A stretch of DNA of 56,244 nucleotides from Sphingomonadales bacterium Ga0077557 (GCA_001464615.1 LNFI01000003.1:1-56244), one strand, 5' to 3'; shown: positions 41,196 to 48,875, counted from the first letter of the stretch. Program-made: numbers and translations. Notes: generated from the sequence alone by a model not told the origin.

Positions 41196-41410
41196 TAGGA
41201 ATTGCTCACCACATCGATGAAGCGCAGCGGTTCGCCCTGCGGGCCGCGAGCGATGGGAAAAGGGATAATCGCCGCAGTGGCCGCAGGCGGTGATGCGCGG
41301 CGTGGCAGGCGATCGAGCGCGGCCAGCACCGCGCCGGCGGCGGCGTCACTGATCGGCGCATCGGTGACGTTCGTGGCGGGGCCAAAGTAGCCGATTTCGG
41401 TGAACTTCAT
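41195..41410 (-). CDS. Small phage protein of unknown function
   Basis: A 71-residue protein starting MKFTEIGYFGPATNVTDAPI at ATG 41410, which overlaps the previous stop (ATGA). The centre is Ala/Pro-rich, and the C-terminus has GEPLRFIDVVSNS. No family recognised. The coupling on both sides argues for a real gene. Confidence 0.6.
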   Translation of the reverse strand: MKFTEIGYFGPATNVTDAPISDAAAGAVLAALDRLPRRASPPAATAAIIPFPIARGPQGEPLRFIDVVSNS

Positions 41411-41643
41411 CGTTGCCACCACTCCAGACCTTCATCGCTGTCATCGATTGGGGAGATTGCTTGAATCGCCGGGGCCAAGGTGCCGCAGCGTGCGCGCTGG
41501 GAGTCCCGCAGGCGCCAGCGTGCTTCCACCATGCGGCGGCGCGCCTCGGCCAGGCTGATCTTTGCGGCCTGCGCCAGCTCGAAGACCAAGCGTCGTTCGC
41601 GGATGCGCTCGGCTTCGACGATGGGATCAAGGCGCGGCATCAT
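41407..41643 (-). CDS. Small helical phage protein
   Basis: A 78-residue protein, MMPRLDPIVEAERIRERRLVFELAQAAKISLAEARRRMVEARWRLRDSQ and a short acidic tail ending LEWWQR (cited as two landmarks: KISLAEARRRMVEARWRL and LEWWQR). The ATG at 41643 overlaps the stop of the LexA-like gene by 4 bp; the part of the frame upstream is shadow. Function unknown. Confidence 0.6.
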   Translation of the reverse strand: MMPRLDPIVEAERIRERRLVFELAQAAKISLAEARRRMVEARWRLRDSQRARCGTLAPAIQAISPIDDSDEGLEWWQR

Positions 41644-42140
41644 GCCCGCTCCTCGGCAGCGATATCGCGCGCTTTCACCAGCAATGCCGAGAATTCGGGC
41701 AGGTCGCGGCGGGCATGCGCGCCGAGCAGACCGCGCCGCAGGTCGAACGGCAGTAGCGACCAGTGCCGGAAGCACATCAGATGCCCACGCCTGACGCCCA
41801 TCTGGCAGCCATCAGCCGCGCAATGGGCGGTGCCGCGTGCCATGCTCGCTGGACGATCGCGGTCAAGCGCACCTAGCGTCTCGCCGCGACGCGCCAGCTC
41901 GGCACGCAAGGCCGTCAGTGGTACGCTGCGCAGGTCGACCCCGCCGACCAGCTCGATCCCGCGCTTACGGTTGGATGTCTTGCGCAGCTTGCCCAGCCAG
42001 ACCAGCTGCGCGACATGCTTGTGCATCGTCACTTTTGATCGGCCGAGCTTCTCGCCGATCTCGGTCAGCGTCGGCCCATAGCCGAATGTCTCGATATGGG
42101 CGCGGATCGCGTCCAGCGTGGCCAGCTGCGCGGGGGTCAT
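41640..42140 (-). CDS. LexA-type winged-helix phage regulator
   Basis: A 166-residue protein whose first 65 residues match the LexA DNA-binding domain: MTPAQLATLDAIRAHIETFGYGPTLTEIGEKLGRSKVTMHKHVAQLVWLGKLRK (landmarks GYGPTLTEIGEKLG and VTMHKHVAQLVWLGKL). There is no S24 protease domain. The C-terminal half has a Cys/His pair region (HCAADGCQMGVRRGHLMCFRHW) that could bind zinc. It may be an early regulator next to ParB-like and Ner-like genes. ATG overlaps the ParB-like stop. Confidence 0.8.
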   Translation of the reverse strand: MTPAQLATLDAIRAHIETFGYGPTLTEIGEKLGRSKVTMHKHVAQLVWLGKLRKTSNRKRGIELVGGVDLRSVPLTALRAELARRGETLGALDRDRPASMARGTAHCAADGCQMGVRRGHLMCFRHWSLLPFDLRRGLLGAHARRDLPEFSALLVKARDIAAEERA

Positions 42141-43066
42141 GGCAGCATCACCCCGTCCTGGTCGAACAGGGTGAAGCCTGCAGGCAGCTGGGCAGCGAGT
42201 TGGGCCAGCGCGCCCTTCTTCTCGGCGAGGCCCATGCGTGAAAATGCGCCCAAAAAGGCTGAGAGCCGCTTTGCTTCTGGGTCGATCGCCTTGTTGCTAC
42301 CGCGCGTCCGAGCGATTGCCTCGTTCACCGTCTTGGCCGTGCCAGCCAGCAGCTGGTCGACGATCCGCGGCTGATCTGCCGGACTGAGCTTGGCCAGCGA
42401 TCGCAGCTGGGTGGCGTTGCGGTACATCGGGTGGCGAGCGTCGCGCAGCGCGGCGACGATGGAGGGCGAAAGCCCCCGAAAAAGCATCAGGTCACGGCGA
42501 ATGCTGCGGCTCGACAACCCGATCTGGTCGGCAACTTCGTCGGACCAACCGTAACACGTGGACATCGTGTCCAGGTGTTCGGTCGCTTCGCTATCGATCC
42601 GATCCTTGAAGCGTTGGCTGACTTTAGCATCCCGTTGCGATGCGACGTCCAGCCCCGCCTGAGTGCGCTTCAGCAGCACCAGCTCGGCGAGGAAAGCCGC
42701 GCGGTCGATTGGGTCGAGGTCCCGGCGCCACAGATTTTCGGAGATCTCGCGCAGCCGGCGACTTGCACGATCGGCGCTGACGATGATCGCTTTCAGATAT
42801 GCGATGTCGTGCAGCTCGGCGCCCGTATGGCGATGCGCCCCGGAAACGAGGGTCCAGCGCGTCCTGCCGGGCAACCGGCACACTTCGATCGGCGTGTTTT
42901 GCCCCTCACGCGCCATCACTGATCCCAGGGCATCGGCCCACACCGGATCGACCGCGCGCAGCCGTTCGCCTTTGTCGATCTGATCGACGCGGATCAGAAC
43001 AATGTCGTCTGACTTTTCGGCCATCAGGCCATCGATCGGCGCGTCGGGCGCAGGGAGCGATGCCAT
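42137..43066 (-). CDS. ParB/Srx-like nuclease-domain phage protein
   Basis: A 309-residue protein. The N-terminal ParB-like domain (about 18-115) has VDQIDKGERLRAVDP, NTPIEVCRLPG and the phosphate-binding LVSGAHRHTGAELHD (GxHRxxA type). The middle is an HTH region (YGWSDEVADQIGLSSRSIRRDLMLFRGL). Such proteins occur early in many Mu-like phages of alphaproteobacteria. CTP binding or DNA nicking is possible; no parA partner is present, so plasmid-type partition is not its job. It follows the Ner-like gene by 5 bp. Confidence 0.85.
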   Translation of the reverse strand: MASLPAPDAPIDGLMAEKSDDIVLIRVDQIDKGERLRAVDPVWADALGSVMAREGQNTPIEVCRLPGRTRWTLVSGAHRHTGAELHDIAYLKAIIVSADRASRRLREISENLWRRDLDPIDRAAFLAELVLLKRTQAGLDVASQRDAKVSQRFKDRIDSEATEHLDTMSTCYGWSDEVADQIGLSSRSIRRDLMLFRGLSPSIVAALRDARHPMYRNATQLRSLAKLSPADQPRIVDQLLAGTAKTVNEAIARTRGSNKAIDPEAKRLSAFLGAFSRMGLAEKKGALAQLAAQLPAGFTLFDQDGVMLP

Positions 43067-43071
43067 GTCTA

Positions 43072-43323
43072 TCAGGCCGCGTGATTTAGACGGTGCGCGC
43101 CGTCTTTGCGTGCGCTACTACCCGAATGTTCGGGTTGGAGTGGTTTGGTGGAGTTTTCCAGAAGCGCATTAACAGCGTCGGTCACGCGGCGATTGGGTCG
43201 GCCGCGAAGGACTTCGTTGACCGACTTCGCTGGTAGCGATGACTGTCGTTCGAATTCCGCGACGCTCCCATATTGCTTGCGGATCGTCGCGACGACGTCT
43301 TCTCTGTGCATCTCTGCGAGCAT
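43072..43323 (-). CDS. ner: Ner-like early regulator
   Basis: An 83-residue protein with MHREDVVATIRKQYGSVAEFERQSSLPAKSVNEVLRGRPNRRVTDAVNALLE (landmarks MHREDVVATIRKQYGS and KSVNEVLRGRPNRR), the Ner/Nlp HTH pattern. Mu Ner, the first early gene, shuts down the early and repressor promoters. The start is ATG 43323 or 43311; the longer 43386 frame would run through the operator-like repeats. The C-terminal 30 residues are polar. It is divergent from the repressor, which starts close by or overlaps. Confidence 0.85.
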   Translation of the reverse strand: MLAEMHREDVVATIRKQYGSVAEFERQSSLPAKSVNEVLRGRPNRRVTDAVNALLENSTKPLQPEHSGSSARKDGAHRLNHAA

Positions 43324-43326
43324 ACT

Positions 43327-44058
43327 GTGACAACCCCGAAGCTTCGTGCTGAAACTTCGGGTAGACCACGAAGCATCGGACGTCAAGCGGTCTCAGCAGA
43401 TGAAGCTTCGGGGCAGAGGATACTCGAATCGCTGGCGAGCGAACCTGGACGGGACATTCCGTGGCTGGCCGTTAAAAGCGGGGTGAAGGAAAATACGCTA
43501 CGAGACGCCATAAAGCGCGGCATCGCCCGAGCTGACGTCGCGATTAAGATTGCGAAGGCCCTGGGTGTTGACCTCGAGTGGCTTTTGACGGGCGCAGAGG
43601 AATCGCGCACGAAGCTTCGCGGCAAAGCCACCGTAGACCAAGCGGATCAGCTCGACCTGGTACCGGTAGGCGAAATCGATCTGGCCTATGGGTTGGGTGG
43701 CACATATTCTGACGGACCCGTCGAAACGCAGATCCTCCATTTCCCTCGGTCGTGGCTTGAAACGATTACCCACACGCCGGCCGCATCGCTGACCTTCGCT
43801 CGTGGCCGCGGTGACTCAATGCAGCCGACAATGCAGGATGGCGACATTGTGCTAATCGATCGATCAATTCGAACGATCCGCGAGCAGGACGCCATCTGGG
43901 CACTAACCGTCGGTGACATTGCGATGATCAAGCGGGTGCGAGTAAAGGGTCCGATGGTATCGATCCTATCGGACAATGAACGCGTGCCGCCTGACGAGGC
44001 TCATTTTGAAGAAGTAAATGTCGTCGGCCGGGTCGTTTTCATCGGTCGTAAACTATGA
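43327..44058 (+). CDS. S24-family phage repressor
   Basis: A repressor of about 243 residues. The HTH part is QRILESLASEPGRDIPWLAVKSGVKENTLRDAIKRGIARADVAIKIAKALGVDLEWLLTG (landmarks KSGVKENTLRDAIKRG and AKALGVDLEWLLTG). The C-terminal S24 domain has the catalytic Ser in RGDSMQPTM and the Lys in IAMIKRV. So it should self-cleave after RecA activation, unlike Mu c. No ATG is in frame; the GTG at 43327 is the best start, and TTG 43273 is possible. It is transcribed away from the early operon with the lipoprotein gene. Operator-like palindromes lie at its 5' end. Confidence 0.9.
   Translation: MTTPKLRAETSGRPRSIGRQAVSADEASGQRILESLASEPGRDIPWLAVKSGVKENTLRDAIKRGIARADVAIKIAKALGVDLEWLLTGAEESRTKLRGKATVDQADQLDLVPVGEIDLAYGLGGTYSDGPVETQILHFPRSWLETITHTPAASLTFARGRGDSMQPTMQDGDIVLIDRSIRTIREQDAIWALTVGDIAMIKRVRVKGPMVSILSDNERVPPDEAHFEEVNVVGRVVFIGRKL
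43337..43410. promoter_or_regulatory. Operator-like palindrome array between ner and repressor
   Basis: Four related 10-bp sites: CGAAGCTTCG (43337..43346), TGAAACTTCG (43350..43359), CGAAGCATCG (43369..43378) and TGAAGCTTCG (43401..43410), consensus YGAARCWTCG. On the minus strand TTGACG (43386..43381) is a fair -35 for the early promoter and site three lies in its spacer. Binding by the repressor or Ner would block early transcription. The array lies in the 5' part of the repressor frame if GTG 43327 is the start. Confidence 0.65.
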
Positions 44059-44095
44059 CCAGGCCGCCACTCGGCGTAGTCGTTGGAGATTCGAT

Positions 44096-44536
44096 ATGAA
44101 GCGCATGATTGTTGGCCCGCTTTTGGCAATGACGATGCTGGTCGGGTGCGGCGAAACCACGGCACCTGCAGCTGCACCGCCATCTGTGCTTAACGAGATT
44201 GATCAGGCAGCGACCGAGGCTCAGCGGGCGCCTAGGTTCGATCCTGTCGCCGTAGAAGCGATGAAAAAGAAGCTGCTCGCAGAACCGAAGATCGTGGACT
44301 TGCTCTTCGATCCCTCGCCGCTCGCCGTAACGTGGCAGATCGGCGTGCGGGATGATGGAACGAGCCGCATTGGATATGCTGGCTATGTCTGTCAGCAGCT
44401 GCGCGAGAACGCCCTCTATGATGATGAAACCAACGTGCGGATCGTCGATATTGGCAAAGTGAACCAAGGGACCGATTTTCGATCGGCCAGCCTTGGCCAT
44501 GTAGCTTGTAAGGACGAGCGGGACCTTGGGGTTTGA
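44096..44536 (+). CDS. Prophage lipoprotein, candidate lysogenic-conversion gene
   Basis: A 146-residue lipoprotein: MKRMIVGPLLAMTMLVGCGE, with lipobox LVGC (Cys at residue 18), then a Thr/Ala/Pro linker and a mature domain with PLAVTWQIGVRDDGTSRIGYAGYVCQQL. It lies 37 bp after the repressor on the same strand, so it should be expressed in the lysogen. It has no counterpart in Mu. Surface exclusion of other phages is one possibility for such genes, but the family is not recognised. TTGGAG lies upstream of the ATG. Confidence 0.8.
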   Translation: MKRMIVGPLLAMTMLVGCGETTAPAAAPPSVLNEIDQAATEAQRAPRFDPVAVEAMKKKLLAEPKIVDLLFDPSPLAVTWQIGVRDDGTSRIGYAGYVCQQLRENALYDDETNVRIVDIGKVNQGTDFRSASLGHVACKDERDLGV

Positions 44537-44566
44537 TCTCCGCTGGCGCTTACGCCCCGTCGGGAA

Positions 44567-44693
44567 AGGGTCCCACTTAAATTTGCTGTTTTACGGCGCC
44601 ACGTTGGCGGCCGCTTCGAAAAATGCACGGATTTCTGCGGCCTTGAGCTAAGTGGGACCCTCACCGCTAAGTGAGCGCGCCAGGGTCCCACTT
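44567..44693. repeat. Three-copy AGGGTCCCACTT repeat (two direct, one inverted)
   Basis: AGGGTCCCACTT occurs at 44567..44578 and 44682..44693, and AAGTGGGACCCT at 44650..44661. The first and second could pair as a long-range hairpin with a 71-nt loop; the second and third as a 20-nt loop hairpin just after the lipoprotein gene. They may act as a terminator for the lysogenic transcript or as protein sites. Confidence 0.7.
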
Positions 44694-44817
44694 CATTATG
44701 CGCCAGATGACCGGCCCGCGGCAGCACCCCTCTTCTTAGCTGCCGCTCAAAGCCCCGTTTTCCGCCACTAAGAGGCGATTGAGAAGCCCGCCGCCAAATC
44801 TACGATTGACCCGCACG

Positions 44818-44839
44818 ACTCCAGCCGCTCTTGTCATAG
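44818..44839 (-). promoter_or_regulatory. Transposase end-binding site, inner site of the Mu left-type end
   Basis: On the minus strand this reads CTATGACA-N7-CTGGAGT, matching the unit at the other end. It lies 153 bp from the terminus. Mu L3 lies at a comparable distance. A middle site equal to L2 is not clear by eye. Confidence 0.75.
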
Positions 44840-44966
44840 CGATGTCTAAATGCCGCCCGACTCTAGACAACGAACCCGGCCACACGCGGCCCACAGAACT
44901 AACGAAACGCCCGGTTTTCCGCCATTCATCCCACGGTGTCCCGCCCTATGTCGAGAAATCCCGGTC

Positions 44967-44988
44967 ACTCCAGCATCAAGTGTCAACT
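44967..44988 (-). promoter_or_regulatory. Transposase end-binding site L1 at the Mu left-type terminus
   Basis: On the minus strand AGTTGACA-N7-CTGGAGT, with TGTT between it and the flanking ACCAG. The spacing from terminus (4 bp) is identical to that of the first site at the other end. Confidence 0.88.
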
Positions 44989-46641
44989 AACAACCAGCAG
45001 AAAGCGCGCATCCTGATAACAGGCATAGTTGAGCGCATCGAGCCCGCGCGCGATGAAGGGGTCATAGACGGTACCAACCGGGATCAGCCTTGTCCCGAAA
45101 TGCGGCCCGGCCAGCCCCAAGGCGGCGAGGATCAGGAAGAAGTTATTCTCAGCGATCCCCAGTTCGATATGCTGGCCAGCGGCGTGGCCAGACCATTTCT
45201 GTGCCGATGGGATATTGGCGGCGCGAAACACATCGGCGAGCGCCTGGCGCCGGAACAACCCGCGCTGATTGACGAAACCGCCCAGATTGGTGGTCTGGGT
45301 AACATCAGGGGCTGTCGTGACGATCCGGTCGCCCAAGGGCTCGCCCGATTTGGCGAGATCGAGCAGGATTCGCCCAAATGCCGCCTGGGTCGATAATTCT
45401 GCCCCCTCTGGCACGGGCAGTCGCGGGGGCACCGGCACGGCAGGAGGGCGCGGTTCGGGCGATCGCCGGGCGAGCGCGCTGCGATCGATAAACGCCTTTA
45501 GCTGCGCTGCGACATTGTCACCAAGCCCGCCAAAGGGTGCCCATTCCTCGCCCGCCGCAATCCCCAGGCTGTCGCGCAACGCCGCAATCTGCGGCGGGTT
45601 CATCATGCCCGAATGATTGTCCTTATGGCCGGCGAGCGGCAAGCCATAGCCTTTGATCGTATAGGCAATGAACAAGGTTGGCCGATCATCATCGGCGCTA
45701 TCGAAAGCGGCGCACAGCGTTTCCATGCAATGCCCGCCAAGATTGGTCATCAATGCGGCCAGCGCCGCATCATCATAGCTGCCCAGCAATTTGGCCACAT
45801 TGGACCTGGTGCCGATATCGGCCATCAGCCGGGCCCGCCACGCCGCGCCCCCTTGATAGGTCAGCACGGCAAAATCGGCATTGGGGCAGGTATCGATCCA
45901 TTCCTGGAGTGATTGGCCACCGGGCCGTTCGAACGCGGCGCGCTGCTGCACGCCATATTTCAGCGTCAGAACACGCCAGCCACAGGTTTCGAAAATGTCG
46001 TCAAAGCGGCGGAACATGCGGTCCGCCGTCGTATGATCGAGCGACTGGCGGTTATAATCGACCACCCACCAGCAATTGCGCAGATCATGTTTATAGCCCT
46101 CGATCAGGCATTCATAGATATTGCCCTCATCAAGTTCGGCATCGCCCATCAGCGCGATCACCCGCCCGGCCTGCCCCTCCGCCAGCGCGCCATGCGCGAT
46201 CAGATAATCCTGCACCAGGCTGGAAAAGGCCGTGATCGCGACGCCAAGCCCAACCGACCCCGTCGAAAAATCGACCGGGATCCGGTCCTTGGTGCGCGAA
46301 GGATAGCTTTGTGCGCCGCCAAGCCCGCGAAAGCGCTGGAGCTGATCGAGGCTCTGCGTCCCGAGCAGATAATGGATCGCGTGCAGCACCGGCCCGGCAT
46401 GTGGCTTGACCGCCACCTTGTCCTGCGGGCGCAGCGCGTGGAAATAGAGCGCCGCCATGATCGCCGTAATCGATGCGCAGCTCGCCTGATGGCCGCCAAC
46501 CTTCAGCCCATCGCGTTTCTCGCGCAGATGATTGGCATTGTGGATCGTCCAGGCGGACAGCCAGCGCAGCCGGGTATCGAGCATTTCAAGCGCACGAAGG
46601 GTGTCTTGCCTGGTTTCGGTCGTCTGTGTTGTCTTGGCCAT
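44983..46641 (-). pseudogene. 5' fragment of AceE/transketolase-type thiamine-diphosphate enzyme gene, cut by the prophage
   Basis: The N-terminal 550 residues of a homodimeric pyruvate-dehydrogenase-E1/transketolase-like enzyme. Seen: LKVGGHQASCASITAIMAALYFHAL near 47-71, FSTGSVGLGVAITAF near 124-138, the thiamine-diphosphate motif GDAELDEGN near 166-174, and DYNRQSLDH near 195. The frame now ends two residues into the prophage (VVS stop at 44983); host sequence stops at 44993. Joined to 4262..4963 it gives a 781-residue protein, shorter than AceE (about 890). In the lysogen the enzyme should be lost, so it must be dispensable or redundant under the conditions in which the lysogen was kept. 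Confidence 0.93.
44993..44997. repeat. 5-bp target site duplication, right copy (ACCAG)
   Basis: Same five bases as 4959..4963. Host sequence CAGAAAGCGCG continues after it and restores the reading frame with the left fragment. Confidence 0.95.
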
Positions 46642-46807
46642 GTGTTCACCGCGCCTGATCAGGCTCCCAACAGCCAGTTGCGCGCGATTCCGTCAAGCCG
46701 CTGGCCAATCACTGGGCATTTTTCGAATTTGATCAGCCAGAATCGAACGATGCGCGGATTCAGCGCCCGGCGGGACCGATAGCCGTCCGGTCATCGGAGC
46801 ATTCGCA

Positions 46808-47626
46808 ATGAACCCCAAATCCTTGATCGACGTCGTCGTCGATGATTTACGCTATTATCTGCCCTATGAACTTGGCCGCTATTTTATCGCGGCGAGCGTG
46901 CTGGCGGGCATCATCTGGGTGCTGCGGCGAACCCGTTTCAAGTCGCGCCAGATTCAGCCGCGCACCGCAACCCGCGAGGATTTTCGGCGTGAGGTCGTCT
47001 CTTCGCTGATGACCATCTTCATCTACCTGCTGGTGGCGATTCCGATCGACTGGTCAGAACATAATGGCTGGATGACCTATGGCGGTGACGGTCATCCCTT
47101 TGCTTATAATCTGATGATGTTCGCCCTGATCGTGCTGGGGCATGATGCCTATTTCTACTGGACCCACCGGGCGATGCACACCCGGCTGTTGTTCAAGACA
47201 TTCCATCGGCATCATCACTTGTCGACCACCCCGACGCCGTGGACCGCCTATAGCTTTGCGCTGCCCGAAGCGCTGGTGAACGCGATGTTTTTCCCCTTTT
47301 GGCTTATCCTTGTGCCGACCCCGGGAATCGTCACCTTCAGCTTTTTGACGGTGCAGATCATCCGCAACGTCACCGCCCATGCCGGGCTGGAGCTGCACCC
47401 GCGTTGGTGGCTGTCAACGCCCCTGACCAGTTGGATCAGCGCGACGACGCATCACGATCTGCACCATAGCGGCGGGTTCAACCATAATTACGGTTTCTGG
47501 TTCACCTTTTGGGACCGGCTGATGGGAACCGAGCACCCCCGTTACCGCGAAACCTTCACGCGGGTGACTGCGCGTCCCGACGCAACCGAATCACAGGGCC
47601 TTCTGTCAACACCATCCGGCCTGTGA
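46808..47626 (+). CDS. Sterol-desaturase/fatty acid hydroxylase superfamily protein
   Basis: A 272-residue membrane protein with the di-iron histidine boxes of the superfamily: HDAYFYWTHRAMH (112-124), HRHHH (133-137) and HHDLHH (215-220). Hydrophobic segments lie at about 22-40, 68-82, 100-112 and 155-185. Members hydroxylate or desaturate lipids such as fatty acids, carotenoids or hopanoids; the substrate is not evident. It is transcribed alone and followed by a strong terminator. It is unrelated in motif layout to the phage-borne desaturase at 27121..27657. Confidence 0.9.
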   Translation: MNPKSLIDVVVDDLRYYLPYELGRYFIAASVLAGIIWVLRRTRFKSRQIQPRTATREDFRREVVSSLMTIFIYLLVAIPIDWSEHNGWMTYGGDGHPFAYNLMMFALIVLGHDAYFYWTHRAMHTRLLFKTFHRHHHLSTTPTPWTAYSFALPEALVNAMFFPFWLILVPTPGIVTFSFLTVQIIRNVTAHAGLELHPRWWLSTPLTSWISATTHHDLHHSGGFNHNYGFWFTFWDRLMGTEHPRYRETFTRVTARPDATESQGLLSTPSGL

Positions 47627-47629
47627 TTG
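47589..47629 (+). repeat. Inverted repeat at the 3' end of the hydroxylase gene
   Basis: AATCACAGG and CCTGTGATT form a 9-bp stem around a loop of about 23 nt, overlapping the stop codon and directly preceding the terminator hairpin. Tandem hairpins may protect the 3' end of the mRNA. Confidence 0.6.
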
Positions 47630-47632
47630 CCT

Positions 47633-47668
47633 GGGCGGGGCGCCAACCTGGCCGCCCCGCCCTTTTTT
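47633..47668 (+). terminator. Intrinsic terminator after the hydroxylase gene
   Basis: GGGCGGGGC pairs perfectly with GCCCCGCCC (9 bp, 12-nt loop), followed by six T's at 47663..47668. A textbook Rho-independent terminator. Confidence 0.92.
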
Positions 47669-47713
47669 GATGACTGGCTTGCGCCCATGACGGGGCTCTG
47701 ACAGCAGCAGCCA

Positions 47714-48781
47714 ATGAGCTTTTCTGAACTCGACCTTGTTGCACGCGGCGGGGCGCTTTCGCTTTTGGCGCTGATCACGGCAATGCTGCTGCGCGATCAC
47801 CGCCACACCGTGCCAGCGCGGATGGCCAGCGCGCTGATTTTCGGCGTCGCCTGCAGCGTGATCGCTGAAGCGCATGGCCTGACCACTTTTGATCAGCCAT
47901 TCAGCGCGGTGCTGTTGATCGGCGAAGCATCAATCTCCGGCTTTTTCTGGTTGTTCGTCCGCAGCTGGTTCAACGATGAAGCGCGCTTTGGCTGGGCAAG
48001 CTGGTCGCTGGTCGGCTTAACACTGGTCCTGTCGCTCACCAATTTCGCGCTATGGACACCCGAACGCGGCAATTTCTGGCCGACCGACCTGCCGATGCGC
48101 GCGCTGTGGCTGGGGCTGGCTTTGGCGGGACTGTGGGTCGCCTGGCAGGGGCGCGAGAATGATCTTGTCGAAGCGCGGCGGCGGGTCCGTATCGGCTTTG
48201 TCTGGGCAACCGGCAGCGCGGTCGTTGGCATCAACCTGATCTATGCAGCCAATAATCTGACATCGATCGAACGGACCGCCCCCGCAATGTCATTGGCGAT
48301 CAGCCTGGTCACTCTGGCGGTGACCGGTGGCATTTGTGCGGCAGTGCTTGGTTTCAGACGAAGCGACATCTTTCTGAGCCGCCAGCCACCGGCACGGAGC
48401 GATCCCCCGGCCGACGACAGCGCCAGCGCCCTGCTTGCCAATCGCGTCCAGGCGCATGTTGCCGAACAACGGGCCTATCGCGACGAGACATTGACGATCG
48501 CAGGACTCGCCGCGCAGCTGGGGGAGCCCGAATATCGCCTGCGCCGGGCGATCAACGGACGCCTTGGCCATCGCAACTTTGCCGCTTTCTTGAACGGCTA
48601 TCGGCTTGCCGAGGTCAAAGCCGCGCTGAGCGACCCGGCCCAGCGGGATGTGCCGATTCTGACGATCGCGCTGGATGCCGGATTCGGGTCGCTCGCCACC
48701 TTTAATCGCGCCTTTCGCGACAGCGAGGCGACCACACCGAGCGCTTATCGCGCCGCCGCGCTTGCGCCGCCGCGCGCTTGA
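47714..48781 (+). CDS. Membrane-anchored AraC-family transcription regulator
   Basis: A 355-residue protein with about seven membrane segments in the first 215 residues (e.g. ALSLLALITAMLL, ASISGFFWLFV, LWLGLALAGLWVAW) and an AraC-type HTH in the last 110: LTIAGLAAQLGEPEYRLRRAINGRLGHRNFAAFLNGYRLAEV then ILTIALDAGFGSLATFNRAFRDSE (landmarks LRRAINGRLGHRNF and DAGFGSLATFNRAF). The C-terminal ATTPSAYR is standard. The sensor part is probably in the membrane. No target is evident from context. Confidence 0.9.
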   Translation: MSFSELDLVARGGALSLLALITAMLLRDHRHTVPARMASALIFGVACSVIAEAHGLTTFDQPFSAVLLIGEASISGFFWLFVRSWFNDEARFGWASWSLVGLTLVLSLTNFALWTPERGNFWPTDLPMRALWLGLALAGLWVAWQGRENDLVEARRRVRIGFVWATGSAVVGINLIYAANNLTSIERTAPAMSLAISLVTLAVTGGICAAVLGFRRSDIFLSRQPPARSDPPADDSASALLANRVQAHVAEQRAYRDETLTIAGLAAQLGEPEYRLRRAINGRLGHRNFAAFLNGYRLAEVKAALSDPAQRDVPILTIALDAGFGSLATFNRAFRDSEATTPSAYRAAALAPPRA

Positions 48782-48801
48782 CAGTAATCGAACCGACCAA
48801 T

Positions 48802-48875
48802 GCGGGTATAGTACAATGGTAGTACAGCAGCCTTCCAAGCTGAATACACGGGTTCGATTCCCGTTACCCGCTCCA
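48802..48875 (+). tRNA. tRNA-Gly (anticodon TCC)
   Basis: 74 nt including encoded CCA. The acceptor stem is GCGGGTA/TACCCGC, the T-arm is CGGGTTCGATTCCCG, and the anticodon loop CTTCCAA gives TCC, hence Gly (GGA/GGG codons). The anticodon stem GCAGC/GCTGA has a G-A mismatch at its first pair; all other stems pair. It lies in the 117-bp gap between the AraC gene and mtnB. Confidence 0.96.

Larger units (their letters stand above)
4964..44992. mobile_element. Mu-like transposable prophage, apparently complete (40,029 bp)
   Basis: The limits come from the target duplication and matching termini. The left edge reads TGTA then GCGTGACA; the right edge, reverse complemented, reads TGTT then AGTTGACA. 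Inside are all Mu modules: S24 repressor and Ner, DDE transposase and MuB ATPase, GemA, Mor activator, lysis genes, gp25 to gp29, F, I and T head genes, gp36, gp37, sheath, tube, tape measure, baseplate and fibre, Gam and Com. Almost all genes are on the minus strand. The Mu 'left' (repressor) end is at 44992 and the Mu 'right' end at 4964. I see no broken structural gene, so it may be inducible. No tyrosine or serine integrase is present, as expected. Confidence 0.97.
44537..44992. other. Non-coding Mu left-type end of the prophage
   Basis: 456 bp with no convincing gene on either strand. It holds three copies of an AGGGTCCCACTT motif (44567..44578 direct, 44650..44661 inverted, 44682..44693 direct) and two transposase-type 22-bp sites (44818..44839 and 44967..44988). 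The region between them (44840..44966) shows nothing else I can name. In Mu the same place holds attL and the L1-L3 sites. Confidence 0.75.

Noticed and set aside
44920..44960. A middle L2-type transposase site
   Set aside because: TGTC occurs twice, but neither copy has CTCCAG at the right distance.
4964..44992. Mom-type DNA modification gene
   Set aside because: No frame with Mom-like features was found; the place after com holds two methyltransferases.
48802..48875. tRNA-Gly as a phage or island attachment site
   Set aside because: The tRNA is 3.8 kb outside the prophage and no duplicated tRNA 3' end is present; the element uses a transposase.
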